Shown piece after piece: positions 26,217-35,470 of a stretch of DNA of 64,000 nucleotides. Within the stretch, counting starts at the first letter, position 1. The number at the start of each line of letters is the position of its first letter. The notes beneath the pieces were generated by a model, which was given only the letters and a program-made list of their open reading frames with translations, was not told the origin of the DNA and searched no databases. Source of the DNA: Ramlibacter agri. GTDB taxonomy: Bacteria; Pseudomonadota; Gammaproteobacteria; Burkholderiales; Burkholderiaceae_C. The translations under genes were made by a program, and so were the position numbers. The DNA lies in contig NZ_JABBFX010000001.1 in the NCBI RefSeq assembly GCF_012927085.1, positions 3,766,217 through 3,830,216 of the forward strand. Direction: 5' to 3'.

Positions 26217-27460
26217 AGCGCGCGTCCCTTGGTGTTCTTCAGGGCTTCGGCGTCGGGCACCGTGCCGGGGGTGAAATAGCCGGCCGCCTTCTTGGCGTCC
26301 ATCTCCACGCGGGCATCGGCGGGGATCAGCGAGTCGGGGATGTCGATGCGCTCGCCGACCTCGATGCCGCTGCCGGTGATGGCGTCGTACTTCATGTTGC
26401 TCATGGAGACCAGCCGGTGGATCTTCTTGACGCCCAGCCAGTGCAGCACGTCGGGCATGAGCTCCTGGAAGCGCATGTCCTGCACGCCCGCCACGCATTC
26501 GGTGCGGGCGAAGTACTTGTCGGCGGTGTCGCCGCCCACCTGGCGCTTGCGCGCGTTGTAGACGAGGAACTTGGTCACCTCGCCGAGCGCGCGGCCCTCC
26601 TTGCGCGAATACGCAACCAGGCCGACGCCGCCGCGTTGCGCGCCCTGGATGCACTCCTCGATGGCGTGCGTCAGGTAGGGGCGGCAGGTGCAGATGTCGG
26701 AGCCGAACACGTCCGAGCCGTTGCACTCGTCGTGCACCCGCGCGGTGAGCTCCACCTCGGGGTTGGCCAGGTCTTGCGGGTTGCCGAAGATGTAGACGGT
26801 CTGGCCGCCGATCGGGGGCAGGAAGACTTCGAGGTCGCTGCGCGTGACGAGCTCGGGGTACATGCCGCCGGTTTCCTCGAACAGCACGCGGCGCAGGTCC
26901 GCCTCCGTGCAGCCGAAGCGCCGGGCCACGCCGGGCAGGTACCACACGGGCTCGATGGCGGCCTTGGTCACCATGGCGGCGCCGCCTTCGGTGAGGAACT
27001 TGCCGTCGGCCTTGAGCCGGCCCTTCTGCAGGGCTTCGATCACCTCGGGCAGGATCACGTGCGCCTTGGTGACGGCGATGGTCGGGCGGATGTCGTAGCC
27101 GGCCTTGATGTCGCCGGCGAAAACTTCAGCCACCGTCGCGCCCCAGGGGTCGAGGCTGACGATCTTGCCGGGGTCGGCCCACTGCGGGTAGGGGCCGATG
27201 GCGTCGGTGGGAGAGGTGTTGGTGAGGTCGGCCTTGTGGTCGCGGGCCAGGGCACCGGCTGCCACTGCCAACGCCCGGTAGACGCTGTACGAGCCGCTGT
27301 GGGTGCCGATGACGTTGCGATGGCTGCGCTTCGTCGTGGTGCCGACCACCGGCCCCCTTTCTGCGGGCGTCGCCGCCCCCCAGTGGATGGGAAGCGCTCC
27401 GTGGCTGCCCGAGTGGGACGTCAGGCGGATGTGGCGCGGTGCCGAGACTTCGGATGGCAT
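26213..27460 (-). CDS. URC1/Urg1-family, GTP cyclohydrolase II-like protein, uracil catabolism
   Basis: A 415-residue GTP-cyclohydrolase-II-related protein, much longer than RibA (about 200). The C-terminal half has the zinc-binding DECNGSDVFGSDICTC (three Cys) and SRKEGRALGEVTKF, equivalent to the RQEGRGIG region of RibA. The N-terminal 190 residues (GTHSGSYSVYRALAVAAG, TNTSPTDAIGPYPQWADP) are typical of the URC1 branch and absent from RibA. No ribB, ribE or ribH lies nearby, so a riboflavin role is unlikely. It heads the operon urc1-urc4-upp-importer; a promoter candidate lies about 20 bases upstream. Confidence 0.87.
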   Translation of the reverse strand: MPSEVSAPRHIRLTSHSGSHGALPIHWGAATPAERGPVVGTTTKRSHRNVIGTHSGSYSVYRALAVAAGALARDHKADLTNTSPTDAIGPYPQWADPGKIVSLDPWGATVAEVFAGDIKAGYDIRPTIAVTKAHVILPEVIEALQKGRLKADGKFLTEGGAAMVTKAAIEPVWYLPGVARRFGCTEADLRRVLFEETGGMYPELVTRSDLEVFLPPIGGQTVYIFGNPQDLANPEVELTARVHDECNGSDVFGSDICTCRPYLTHAIEECIQGAQRGGVGLVAYSRKEGRALGEVTKFLVYNARKRQVGGDTADKYFARTECVAGVQDMRFQELMPDVLHWLGVKKIHRLVSMSNMKYDAITGSGIEVGERIDIPDSLIPADARVEMDAKKAAGYFTPGTVPDAEALKNTKGRAL

Positions 27461-27481
27461 GGCGGGGCCCTCAAAATGGAC

Positions 27482-27512
27482 ACTCTAGCAAAGCTCGGGC
27501 CTGATGCGTCAA
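27482..27512 (-). promoter_or_regulatory. Candidate promoter of the URC/nucleoside operon
   Basis: Minus strand: TTGACG (27507-27512) as -35 and TAGAGT (27482-27487) as -10, with TG two bases before the -10 (extended -10) and a 19-base spacer. The -10 box is about 21 bases upstream of the URC1-like ATG. The spacer is longer than ideal; no clear operator was seen. Confidence 0.4.
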
Positions 27513-27514
27513 CC

Positions 27515-28048
27515 TCACTCCCCGAACTCGCCTTCGATCGGCCCTCCGATGCCCCAATGTTGCTGCAATACCCCGTCGCGCACGTACCTGTGCAGGCTGG
27601 AATAGGGCCAGTCCGAAGCCTGCAGCACCCAGCCGTGCTTCACGGGGTTGAAGTGGATGTAGTCCACGTGCCGCGCGAAGTCGTCTTCGTCACGGATCGC
27701 ATGTTCCCAGCAGCGTGCTTGCCAGAGCGATCGGTCGCCGCGCTGGCGCCGGGGCGCGGGTTCCACCCCGGACGCACTCAGCCGGTGCGTGAAAGCCTGC
27801 TTGATCAACATCCACCGCATGCCGAAGTCCGCGTCGCCTTCCGGCAGCGTCCAGATGGTGTGCAGGTGTTCCGGCAGGACGACCATCGCGTCGATGGCGA
27901 ACGGATGGCGTTGCTTCACCTGGGCAAATGCCGTGCGCAGGTCGACGACGTAGTCGACCAGGGTGCGCATGCCGCGGTCCCTCAGGGTCACCGTGAAGAA
28001 GGAGGTGGCCCCGGTGGTATTGGCACGGATGTAGCGGCGCATGGGCAT
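27515..28048 (-). mobile_element. REP-associated tyrosine transposase (RAYT, Y1_Tnp family)
   Basis: A 177-residue single-copy transposase-like protein of the IS200/RAYT group. The HUH metal/catalytic motif is PEHLHTIW, preceded by FFTVTLRDRG and followed by WPYSSLHRYV, all typical of RAYT proteins. RAYTs are domesticated relatives of IS200 transposases thought to spread REP palindromes; they are not flanked by their own insertion-sequence ends, and none are seen here. A short GC-rich inverted repeat lies just upstream of the start. The ORF is intact. It lies between two unrelated minus-strand genes. Confidence 0.88.
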
Positions 28049-28057
28049 GAAACGCCG

Positions 28058-28075
28058 GGCGGGTGCGCGCCCGCC
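28058..28075. repeat. Short GC-rich inverted repeat beside the RAYT gene
   Basis: GGCGGG and CCCGCC are separated by six bases (TGCGCG), ten bases upstream of the RAYT start. It could be a REP-like remnant or the 3' hairpin of the HerA-like gene upstream on the minus strand. In this GC-rich genome such a short hairpin can arise by chance. Confidence 0.3.
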
Positions 28076-28099
28076 GACACCCGTTTGGACGAGCGCTCC

Positions 28100-29587
28100 C
28101 TAGCGCTTCTTGCCGCCGAGAATGCTCCCCAGGATTCCGCGCGCAATCTCGCGCCCCACCGAACTCCCCATCGTCCGGATCGCCGACTTCGCGAAGCCCT
28201 CGACCAGGCCCTCGTGCCGGCCGCCGCGCGGACCGGTCGAACCGAACAGGACGTCCGACAGCCCGCCCATCACGCCGCCAGCCGCGCCACCCGCGGAAGC
28301 CGAGGGCGCCGCCGCGGCCCGCCCCTTGAGCTTCTCGTAGGCAGACTCGCGATCCACCGCCTGCTCGTACACGCCGGCCACGATGGAATTCGCGATCAAG
28401 GCCTTGCGTTGCTCCGAGGTGATCAGCCCGATCTGGCTGCCCGGCGGGATGACATACAGCCGCTCCGTCACGCTCGGCCGGCCCTTCTCGTCGAGGAAGC
28501 TCACCAGCGCCTCGCCCACGGCCAGCTCCGTGATGGCGGCCGCAATGTCCAGCCCCGGCTTCGGCCGCATGGTCTCGGCCGTCGCCTTGACGGCTTTCTG
28601 GTCGCGTGGCGTGAAGGCGCGCAGCGCATGCTGCACGCGGTTGCCAAGCTGCGCCAGCACGCTGTCGGGGATGTCCAGCGGGTTCTGGGTGACGAAATAG
28701 ACGCCCACGCCCTTGGACCGCACCAGCCGCACCACCAGTTCGATGCGCTCCAGCAGCACCTTGGGCGCGTCGTCGAACAGCAGGTGCGCCTCGTCGAAGA
28801 AGAACACCAGCTTGGGCTGGTCGACGTCGCCCACCTCGGGCAATTGCTCGAACAGCTCCGACAGCATCCACAGCAGGACGGTCGCATAGAGCCGCGGCGA
28901 ATTCAGCAGCTTGTCGGCAGCCAGGATGTTCACCACGCCGTGGCCGGCGGCATCCGTCTGCAGGAAGTCGGCGATGTTCAGCATCGGCTCGCCGAAGAAC
29001 CGGTCGCCGCCTTGCGCTTCCACTTGGAGCAGGCCGCGCTGGATGGCGCCCACGCTGGCGGCGCTGATGTTGCCGTACTCGGTGGTGTCCTTCGCGTTGT
29101 CGCCCACATGCTGCAGCATGGCCCGCAGGTCCTTCAGGTCCAGCAGCAGCAGGCCGTTGGCGTCGGCGATCTTGAAGACGATCTGCAGCACGCCGGCCTG
29201 GGTGTCGTTCAGGTTCAGCATGCGGGCCAGCAGCAGCGGGCCCATGTCCGAGACCGTGGCGCGCACCGGATGGCCTTGCTCGCCGAAGACGTCCCACAGG
29301 GTCGTCGGGCAGGCGAAGGGCTGCGGCTCAGGCAGGCCGCGTTCCTGGATCGAGGCGGCCAGCTTGCCTTCGATGCGCCCCGGTTGGCTGATGCCGGTGA
29401 GGTCGCCCTTGATGTCGGCCAGGAACACCGGCACGCCGGCCTGGCTCAGGCTTTCGGCGAGTTTCTGCAGGGTCACGGTCTTGCCGGTTCCGGTCGCGCC
29501 GGTCACCAGGCCGTGGCGGTTGGCCAGGCCGGGCAGCAGGAAGGCCTGGTTCTTTCCGGCCTGGGCGATCAACAGCGGTTCGGACAT
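28100..29587 (-). CDS. HerA-like ATPase (DUF853, YjgR family)
   Basis: A 495-residue P-loop ATPase. Walker A GATGTGKT spans residues 30-37, with [14 protein letters not shown] after it, Walker [16 protein letters not shown] in the middle and the arginine-finger region [29 protein letters not shown]. This is the DUF853/YjgR group related to the HerA/FtsK helicases; the cellular role is not established. The C-terminal 60 residues are Ala/Gly-rich and end in GSILGGKKR. It is divergent from yebC, with a 62-base gap. Confidence 0.88.
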   Translation of the reverse strand: MSEPLLIAQAGKNQAFLLPGLANRHGLVTGATGTGKTVTLQKLAESLSQAGVPVFLADIKGDLTGISQPGRIEGKLAASIQERGLPEPQPFACPTTLWDVFGEQGHPVRATVSDMGPLLLARMLNLNDTQAGVLQIVFKIADANGLLLLDLKDLRAMLQHVGDNAKDTTEYGNISAASVGAIQRGLLQVEAQGGDRFFGEPMLNIADFLQTDAAGHGVVNILAADKLLNSPRLYATVLLWMLSELFEQLPEVGDVDQPKLVFFFDEAHLLFDDAPKVLLERIELVVRLVRSKGVGVYFVTQNPLDIPDSVLAQLGNRVQHALRAFTPRDQKAVKATAETMRPKPGLDIAAAITELAVGEALVSFLDEKGRPSVTERLYVIPPGSQIGLITSEQRKALIANSIVAGVYEQAVDRESAYEKLKGRAAAAPSASAGGAAGGVMGGLSDVLFGSTGPRGGRHEGLVEGFAKSAIRTMGSSVGREIARGILGSILGGKKR

Positions 29588-29649
29588 GGAGGCAAAAAGT
29601 AGAATCGGGGTTATCCGAAGAGTAACGCACAGCGAACAAGGAATATTCC

Positions 29650-30375
29650 GTGGCCGGACACAGCAAATGGGCGAACATCCAGCACCGCAAGGGGCGCCAG
29701 GACGAGAAGCGCGGCAAGGTGTGGACGCGGGTCATCCGTGAAATCATGGTCGCGGCCCGCCAGGGCGGCGGCGACCTGACGGCCAACCCCCGGCTGCGGC
29801 TGGCGGTGGACAAGGCCAAGGCGGCCAACATGCCGGCCGACACCATCAAGCGCAACATCGACAAGGCCACCGGCAACCTCGAAGGCGTCAGCTACGAGGA
29901 AATCCGCTACGAGGGCTACGGCATCGCGGGCGCGGCCATCATCGTCGACACCATGACTGACAACAAGGTCCGCACGGTGGCCGAGGTGCGCCACGTCTTC
30001 AGCAAGTACGGCGGCAACATGGGCACCGAAGGCTCGGTGGCCTTCCAGTTCCGCCACGTCGGCCAGCTGATCCTGGCCCCCGGCACCAGCGAGGACAAGG
30101 TGATGGACGTGGCGCTGGAAGCTGGTGCCGAGGACGTCATCACCGACGACGAGGGCGCCATCGAGGTCATCACCGCCCCCGGCGACTTCGAGAAGGTCAA
30201 GGACGCGCTGGAGGCCGCCGGCCTGAAGGCCGAGCTGGCCGAGGTCACGATGCGGCCGGAAAACACGATAGCCCTGGCCGGCGACGACGCCGCCCGCATG
30301 CAGAAGATCATCGACATGCTGGAAGACCTGGACGACGTGCAGGCCGTGTACCACAACGCCGAGATCTCTGAATGA
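29650..30375 (+). CDS. yebC: YebC/PmpR/TACO1-family protein
   Basis: A 241-residue protein starting at GTG with [18 protein letters not shown], the diagnostic YebC N-terminus. YebC proteins have been described as transcription regulators (PmpR) and more recently as factors easing ribosome stalling at proline-rich stretches. The three-domain family length (about 240) is met. AAGGAATATTCC precedes the GTG. A TAGAAT box at 29600-29605 could serve as its -10 with a 40-base leader. It overlaps purD by 4 nt. Confidence 0.95.
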   Translation: MAGHSKWANIQHRKGRQDEKRGKVWTRVIREIMVAARQGGGDLTANPRLRLAVDKAKAANMPADTIKRNIDKATGNLEGVSYEEIRYEGYGIAGAAIIVDTMTDNKVRTVAEVRHVFSKYGGNMGTEGSVAFQFRHVGQLILAPGTSEDKVMDVALEAGAEDVITDDEGAIEVITAPGDFEKVKDALEAAGLKAELAEVTMRPENTIALAGDDAARMQKIIDMLEDLDDVQAVYHNAEISE

Positions 30376-31652
30376 AAGTCCTCGTGATCGGCGGCGGCGG
30401 GCGCGAACACGCGCTCGCCTGGAAGCTCGCGGCTTCGCCCAAGGTGCAGGCGGTCTACGTCGCGCCCGGCAACGGCGGCACCGCGCTCGACCCGCGGCTG
30501 GAAAACGTGCCCATCGCCGACCTGCGCCAGCTGCGCGACTGGGCGCTGGAGCAGAAGATCGCGCTGACGGTGGTCGGCCCCGAGGCCCCGCTGGCCGCCG
30601 GCGTGGTGGACGATTTCCGGGCCCACGGCCTGCGCATCTTCGGCCCCACCCAGGCCGCCGCGCAGCTGGAAAGCTCCAAGGCCTTCGCCAAGGCCTTCAT
30701 GAAGCGGCACAACATCCCGACCGCGGAGTACGAGACCTTCACCGACGCCGCGGCCGCCCACGCCTACGTGGACAGCAAGGGCGCGCCCATCGTCATCAAG
30801 GCCGACGGCCTGGCGGCCGGCAAGGGCGTGGTGGTGGCGACGACGCTGGTCGAGGCGCACGAAGCCATCGACTTCATGCTCCTGGACAACAAGCTGGGCG
30901 TCTCCCACAACGCCGGCGGCGCCCGCGTGGTGATCGAGGAATGCCTGGTGGGCGAGGAAGCCAGCTTCATCGTCCTGTGCGACGGCAAGAACGTGACGGC
31001 GCTGGCGACCAGCCAGGACCACAAGCGCCTGCAGGACGGCGACCAGGGCCCCAACACGGGCGGCATGGGCGCTTATTCGCCGGCGCCGGTGGTCACGCCC
31101 GAGATCCATGCGCGCGCCATGCGCGAGATCATCCTGCCCACCATCCGTGGCATGGAAAAGGACGGCATCCCGTTCACCGGCTTCCTCTACGCCGGCCTGA
31201 TGATCGACAAGGACGGCCACCCGAAGACGCTGGAATTCAACTGCCGCATGGGCGACCCGGAAACCCAGCCCATCATGATGCGGCTGAAGTCGGACCTGTA
31301 CGACGTGATGATCGCGGCCACCTCGGGCGGCCTGGACAACGTCGACCTCGAATGGGACCGCCGCACCGCGCTGGGCGTGGTGATGGCCGCCGCCGGCTAC
31401 CCGATGGACCCGCAGAAGGGCGCCGTGATCACCGGCCTGCCCAAGGAGACGCCGGAAGCGATGGTGTTCCATGCCGGCACGTCGCCGCAAGGCAACCAGA
31501 CCGTGGTTTCGGGCGGCCGCGTGCTGTGCGTCACCGCGCTGGCGGACACCGTCAAGGCGGCGCAGCTGCACGCCTACGAGGTGCTGCGCAACATCCATTT
31601 CGATGGCGCGCAGTTCCGGCGCGACATCGGCCACCGCGCCGTGAAAGGCTGA
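30372..31652 (+). CDS. purD: Phosphoribosylamine-glycine ligase
   Basis: A 426-residue ATP-grasp enzyme for the second step of purine synthesis: phosphoribosylamine + glycine + ATP to [22 protein letters not shown] is the standard N-terminus, [18 protein letters not shown] the ATP-grasp loop and [15 protein letters not shown] the Mg-binding block near residues 288-302. Length matches the family. Its ATG overlaps yebC (ATGA) and hemF follows after one base. Confidence 0.97.
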   Translation: MKVLVIGGGGREHALAWKLAASPKVQAVYVAPGNGGTALDPRLENVPIADLRQLRDWALEQKIALTVVGPEAPLAAGVVDDFRAHGLRIFGPTQAAAQLESSKAFAKAFMKRHNIPTAEYETFTDAAAAHAYVDSKGAPIVIKADGLAAGKGVVVATTLVEAHEAIDFMLLDNKLGVSHNAGGARVVIEECLVGEEASFIVLCDGKNVTALATSQDHKRLQDGDQGPNTGGMGAYSPAPVVTPEIHARAMREIILPTIRGMEKDGIPFTGFLYAGLMIDKDGHPKTLEFNCRMGDPETQPIMMRLKSDLYDVMIAATSGGLDNVDLEWDRRTALGVVMAAAGYPMDPQKGAVITGLPKETPEAMVFHAGTSPQGNQTVVSGGRVLCVTALADTVKAAQLHAYEVLRNIHFDGAQFRRDIGHRAVKG

Positions 31653-31653
31653 A

Positions 31654-32568
31654 GTGCAGTCACGCGTGCCGGAAGTCCGCTCCTACCTGCTCGGATTGCA
31701 GGAGTGCATCACCCGCGAGTTCGGCGCCATCGACGGCCAGCCCTTCGTCCCCGATGCGTGGAAGAAGGACCCGGGCGAGCCGCTGCAGGGCGATGGCATC
31801 TCCATGATCCTGGAAGGCGGCGCCGTGTTCGAGCGCGCCGGCTGCGGCTTCTCGCATGTCACCGGGCCCAGGCTGCCGCCTTCGGCCACGCAGCACCGGC
31901 CCGAGCTGGTGGGTGCATCGTTCGAGGCCATGGGCGTGTCGCTGGTGTTCCACCCGCGCAACCCGTATGCGCCCACGGTGCACATGAACGTGCGCATGCT
32001 GGCCGCCTTGCCCGAGGATGCCGAGCCGGTCTACTGGTTCGGCGGCGGCATGGACCTCACGCCCTATTACGGCTACGAAGAGGACGCGGTCCACTTCCAC
32101 GCGACCTGCCGCGACAGCCTGGCGTCCTTCGGCGCCGACAAGTACCCGCGCTTCAAGGCCTGGTGCGACGAATATTTCTTCCTGAAGCACCGCAACGAGC
32201 AGCGCGGCGTCGGCGGCATCTTCTTCGACGACCACTTCGAAGGCGGCTTCGAGCAGAGCTTCGCCATGCTGCGCTCGGTGGGCGATGCCTTCGTGCCGGC
32301 CTACCGCCCCATCCTGGAGCGCCGCAAGGACCAGGCTTCCGGCGAGCGCCAGCGTGACTGGCAGCTGTACCGCCGTGGGCGCTACGTCGAATTCAACCTG
32401 GTATGGGACCGCGGCACGCACTTCGGCCTGCAATCGGGCGGCCGCACCGAGTCCATCCTGATGTCCATGCCGCCGCTGGCTGCCTGGGCCTACCGCCACG
32501 CGCCCGAGCCGGGCTCCCCGGAGGCCGCGCTGCTGGAGCGCTTCGTCGTGCGCAAGGACTGGGTTTGA
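31654..32568 (+). CDS. hemF: Oxygen-dependent coproporphyrinogen III oxidase
   Basis: A 304-residue HemF that oxidatively decarboxylates coproporphyrinogen III to protoporphyrinogen IX using O2. Conserved blocks are [66 protein letters not shown] and [29 protein letters not shown]. The GTG start is one base after the purD stop. Its presence fits an aerobic organism. Confidence 0.97.
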   Translation: MQSRVPEVRSYLLGLQECITREFGAIDGQPFVPDAWKKDPGEPLQGDGISMILEGGAVFERAGCGFSHVTGPRLPPSATQHRPELVGASFEAMGVSLVFHPRNPYAPTVHMNVRMLAALPEDAEPVYWFGGGMDLTPYYGYEEDAVHFHATCRDSLASFGADKYPRFKAWCDEYFFLKHRNEQRGVGGIFFDDHFEGGFEQSFAMLRSVGDAFVPAYRPILERRKDQASGERQRDWQLYRRGRYVEFNLVWDRGTHFGLQSGGRTESILMSMPPLAAWAYRHAPEPGSPEAALLERFVVRKDWV

Positions 32569-33149
32569 AGATCGCCATGTTCGGCGGCGCCTTCGACCCG
32601 CCGCACCGGGCCCACGTGGCCCTGGCCGAAGCGGCCCTGGGCCAGTTGGGCCTGGACCGCCTCTACGTTTTTCCCACGGGCGACGCCTGGCACAAGCAGC
32701 GCACGCTGTCGCCGGCCGAAGACCGCCTGGCCATGGCGCGCGAGGCCTTTGCGGAGCTGCCACAGGTCGTCGTCGACGATCGCGAGCTGCGTCGCAGCGG
32801 CCCCACCTACAGCGTCGACACGCTGCGCGAGCTGCAGGCCGAACACCCCGGCGCGGCGCTCGTGCTGCTGATGGGCGAGGACCAGGCCAGCGGCTTCGAG
32901 CGCTGGCACGCCTGGCCCGAGATCGCCCGCCTCGCTACGCTTGCTGTCGCTGGACGCGGGGCAGGCGAGGGCCTTGCCGCCCTGCGCGCCCTGCCGGGCG
33001 TGCGGGTCGAAAGCCTGCAACTGCCGCGCATGTCCGAGAGCGCCACCGAGATCCGGACCCGGCTTGCAGCCGGGCAGGACATTTCCGCACTGGTTGACCC
33101 GCGGGTTGCCAGTTATATTGCCCGCCATCACCTCTACACCCCGACCTGA
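32565..33149 (+). CDS. nadD: Nicotinate-nucleotide adenylyltransferase
   Basis: A 194-residue NadD that adenylylates nicotinate mononucleotide in NAD synthesis. The N-terminal nucleotidyltransferase motif is [14 protein letters not shown]; the second His motif reads HRAH rather than the more usual Hx[14 protein letters not shown] is the ISSTxIR-like motif near the C-terminus. The start is a TTG overlapping the hemF stop by 4 nt; the strand begins correctly with LKIAMFGG, so no better start exists. Confidence 0.93.
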   Translation: MKIAMFGGAFDPPHRAHVALAEAALGQLGLDRLYVFPTGDAWHKQRTLSPAEDRLAMAREAFAELPQVVVDDRELRRSGPTYSVDTLRELQAEHPGAALVLLMGEDQASGFERWHAWPEIARLATLAVAGRGAGEGLAALRALPGVRVESLQLPRMSESATEIRTRLAAGQDISALVDPRVASYIARHHLYTPT

Positions 33150-33811
33150 TGACCCAAGAAGCCACCGCCAAGAAAGACACGCAGAAACTCCAGAGGGCCA
33201 TCGTCGATGGCCTCGAGGATGTCAAGGCGCAGGATATCCAGGTCTTCAACACCGAGCACCTGTCGCCGCTGTTCGAGCGCGTGATCGTCGCCTCGGGCAC
33301 CTCGAACCGCCAGACCAAGGCGCTGGCCTCCAGCGTGGTCGACGCGGTGCGCGAAGCGGGCTTCGCCAAGCCGCGCATCGAGGGCGAGGAGAACGGTGAA
33401 TGGATCATCGTGGACTGCGGCCCCGCCGTCGTCCACGTCATGCAGCCCGCCATCCGCCAGTACTACCACCTGGAAGAGATCTGGGGCGAGAAGCCGATCC
33501 GCCTGCGCCTGGGCGCGCCCAAGCCGGCCGCGCCGGTCAAGCCAACGCCGGCCAAGAAGCTGCCGGCCGGCGCCAACCAGTCCCTGCGCCGCAGCACCGC
33601 AGTGAAGACGATCGAGCGCGAGGCAACAGCGGCCAAGAAGGCCGCGGCGAAGAAGGTGGCGGCCAAGAAGGCCGCGCCCGCCGCGAAAAAGTCCGCCCCG
33701 GCCAGGAAGGCCGCGGTGAAGACCGTGCCCGCCAAGAAGGCCGCGCCGGCGAAGAAGGCGGCGCCCGCCAGGAAGGCCGCCGCCAAGAAGCCCGCGCCGC
33801 GCAAGGCCTGA
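33149..33811 (+). CDS. rsfS: Ribosome silencing factor RsfS with long Lys/Ala tail
   Basis: A 220-residue protein. Residues 1-120 are a normal RsfS/Iojap domain (KAQDIQVFNTEHLSPLFERVIVASGTSNRQ, WIIVDCGPAVVHVM, YYHLEEIWG), which binds uL14 and blocks subunit joining in starvation. Residues 130-220 form an extra tail made of AKKAAAKK-like repeats with Pro, resembling histone-H1/PhaP-type basic tails and absent from ordinary RsfS of about 110-120 residues. The tail may add RNA or DNA contacts. The ATG overlaps nadD by one base. Confidence 0.93.
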   Translation: MTQEATAKKDTQKLQRAIVDGLEDVKAQDIQVFNTEHLSPLFERVIVASGTSNRQTKALASSVVDAVREAGFAKPRIEGEENGEWIIVDCGPAVVHVMQPAIRQYYHLEEIWGEKPIRLRLGAPKPAAPVKPTPAKKLPAGANQSLRRSTAVKTIEREATAAKKAAAKKVAAKKAAPAAKKSAPARKAAVKTVPAKKAAPAKKAAPARKAAAKKPAPRKA

Positions 33812-33814
33812 CGC

Positions 33815-34282
33815 ATGCGCCTGCTGGTGGTGGCCGTCGGCCAGCGCGTGCCCGATTGGGCACAGGTGGCCTGGGACGACTACGCCAAGCGCTTCCCGCC
33901 GGAGTCGCGGCTCGAGCTGAAGGCGGTCAAGACGGAGCCGCGCGGCTCCAAGACGCTGGCGACCTTGCTTGCCGCCGAACGCGAACGCATCGAGGCGGCG
34001 ATTCCGAAAGGGGCACGAGTCGTCGCGCTCGATGAGCGCGGCACCTCGCTCACCACCGTCGCCCTGGCGCAGAAGCTCAAGGCCTGGCAGCTGGAGAACG
34101 ACGCCGTGGCGCTGGTGATCGGTGGCCCCGACGGCCTCGATCCGGCGTTCCGCCAGGCTGCGCACGAACGCGTGCGCCTGTCGGACCTGACGCTGCCGCA
34201 CGCCATGGTGCGCGTGCTGCTCGCCGAACAGCTCTATCGTGCCTGGTCCATCAACGTCGGCCACCCTTACCACCGTGAGTGA
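33815..34282 (+). CDS. rlmH: 23S rRNA pseudouridine1915 N3-methyltransferase
   Basis: A 155-residue SPOUT methyltransferase acting on pseudouridine 1915 of 23S rRNA in assembled ribosomes. [15 protein letters not shown] is the standard start, [10 protein letters not shown] the trefoil-knot SAM-binding loop, and [29 protein letters not shown] the conserved C-terminus. It lies 3 nt after rsfS and overlaps maf by 8 nt; rsfS-rlmH adjacency is common in bacteria. Confidence 0.96.
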   Translation: MRLLVVAVGQRVPDWAQVAWDDYAKRFPPESRLELKAVKTEPRGSKTLATLLAAERERIEAAIPKGARVVALDERGTSLTTVALAQKLKAWQLENDAVALVIGGPDGLDPAFRQAAHERVRLSDLTLPHAMVRVLLAEQLYRAWSINVGHPYHRE

Positions 34283-34880
34283 TTTCATCTATCTCGCCTC
34301 CCAGAGCCCGCGCCGCAGCCAGTTGCTGGAGCAGCTGGGCGTGCGGCACGAGCTGCTGCTGGCCGGCCCCGAGGAGGACAGCGAAGCGCTGGAAGAAGTG
34401 CATGCGGGCGAGGCGCCGGCCGCCTACGTCAAGCGCGTGACGGCGCTCAAGCTCGACGCCGCCGTGGCGCGCCTGAAGCGCCGCGGGCTGCCGCCGGCGC
34501 CGGTGCTGTGCTCGGACACCACGGTGGCGCTGGGGCGCAGCATCTACGGCAAGCCGGTGGACGGGCGCGACGCGGAGCGCATGCTGCGGGAACTGGCGGG
34601 TGCCACCCACCGCGTGCTGACGGCCGTCGGCGTGCAGTCGGGGCGCAAGCGCCACGAGGCTGTGAGCGATTCGCGCGTCACCTTTGCGCCGATGACGCCG
34701 GCGCAGGTCCGCGCCTATGTGGCCAGCGGCGAGCCCATGGGCAAAGCCGGCGCCTACGCGGTGCAGGGCCGCGCCGCGGCCTATATCTCGCGCATCGCCG
34801 GGTCGTACACGGGGATCATGGGGCTGCCGCTGCACGAGACGGCGCAACTGCTGCGAGCCGCGGGCTTGCGGCTCGCCTGA
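34275..34880 (+). CDS. maf: Maf-family nucleoside triphosphate pyrophosphatase
   Basis: A 201-residue Maf protein that hydrolyses modified or canonical NTPs, such as dTTP or m5[20 protein letters not shown] is the diagnostic N-terminal motif and CSDTTVALG contains the catalytic Asp. The GTG at 34275 is chosen because the homology begins at SDFIYLAS; it lies inside the rlmH 3' end. A convergent gene ends 3 nt downstream. Confidence 0.94.
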   Translation: MSDFIYLASQSPRRSQLLEQLGVRHELLLAGPEEDSEALEEVHAGEAPAAYVKRVTALKLDAAVARLKRRGLPPAPVLCSDTTVALGRSIYGKPVDGRDAERMLRELAGATHRVLTAVGVQSGRKRHEAVSDSRVTFAPMTPAQVRAYVASGEPMGKAGAYAVQGRAAAYISRIAGSYTGIMGLPLHETAQLLRAAGLRLA

Positions 34881-34883
34881 GCC

Positions 34884-35315
34884 TCACTTCATCGAATAGC
34901 CGCGGTTGCCCATGCAATTGGCATAGGCGTTCCAGTAAGCCGTCATCGCGCTGGCGCCGCCGGCGTTCTGCGCAGCCTGGGCTTCGCGGCGCTGGCGGTT
35001 CTGCCGTGCGCCGCCGACCACGGCGCCCGCGGCCGCGGCCTTGCCGGTGTCGCCATCGGCAATGGCGCCGACCGTGGCGCCGGCGACGGCGCCGCGCGCC
35101 ACGCCACCGCTGCGCGGCGGGGGCGGCGCGTTGGCGGCCTGCTGCGCCTGCGCCGGGTTCACGCCGGTGTTCTGCTGGGCCCAGGCCTGGCAGTCATGGT
35201 CGTCCTTGGACTGCTGGCTGGCCGACTGGCCCTTGGACGGATAGGCGCTGGGCTTCTGCGCAAGGGCGGGACCGGCGAGGGCGACCGCCAGGACGAGGAT
35301 GCTGGAAATGCGCAT
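34884..35315 (-). CDS. Exported glycine-zipper protein
   Basis: A 143-residue exported protein. MRISSILVLAVALAGPALAQ is a clear Sec signal peptide cleaved near residue 19. A Gln/Ala-rich stretch is followed by GVARGAVAGATVGAIADGDTGKAAAAGAVVGG, a Gly-zipper hairpin of the type found in outer-membrane-associated lipoproteins, and a C-terminal ANCMGNRGYSMK. AAGGAG precedes ATG 35315. The gene is controlled by one half of a divergent palindromic promoter element. Function unknown. Confidence 0.82.
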   Translation of the reverse strand: MRISSILVLAVALAGPALAQKPSAYPSKGQSASQQSKDDHDCQAWAQQNTGVNPAQAQQAANAPPPPRSGGVARGAVAGATVGAIADGDTGKAAAAGAVVGGARQNRQRREAQAAQNAGGASAMTAYWNAYANCMGNRGYSMK

Positions 35316-35335
35316 GGTGTTCTCCTTGCGCATAC

Positions 35336-35438
35336 AGCCTAGGGCGCCGGCGCGGCTCGTCCATGGGACCTTGGTCGCATCGGGGACGGCCCGTGCGACC
35401 AAGGTCCCATGGACGCAAACCCAGCGCCGGCCGATGCT
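35336..35438. promoter_or_regulatory. Divergent promoter region with 22-bp perfect inverted repeat
   Basis: Arms 35358-35379 and 35394-35415 are perfect reverse complements of 22 bases with a 14-base spacer. Each arm, read toward its gene, contains TGCGACCAAGGTCCCAT. Downstream, TAGGCT (35336-35341, minus strand) lies 21 bases after the element for the glycine-zipper gene, and GATGCT (35433-35438) lies 22 bases after it for the forward exported gene. The same element and spacing recur before the DUF3300 gene. It looks like an activator site replacing the -35 box. Confidence 0.65.
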
Positions 35439-35470
35439 CGCCCCGCCTCATTTCGCAGGAGCATTCCATC

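Noticed and set aside
26213..27460. Annotation of the URC1-like gene as RibA (GTP cyclohydrolase II for riboflavin).
   Set aside because: It is twice as long, has a URC1-specific N-terminal half and lies with DUF1688 and upp, not riboflavin genes.
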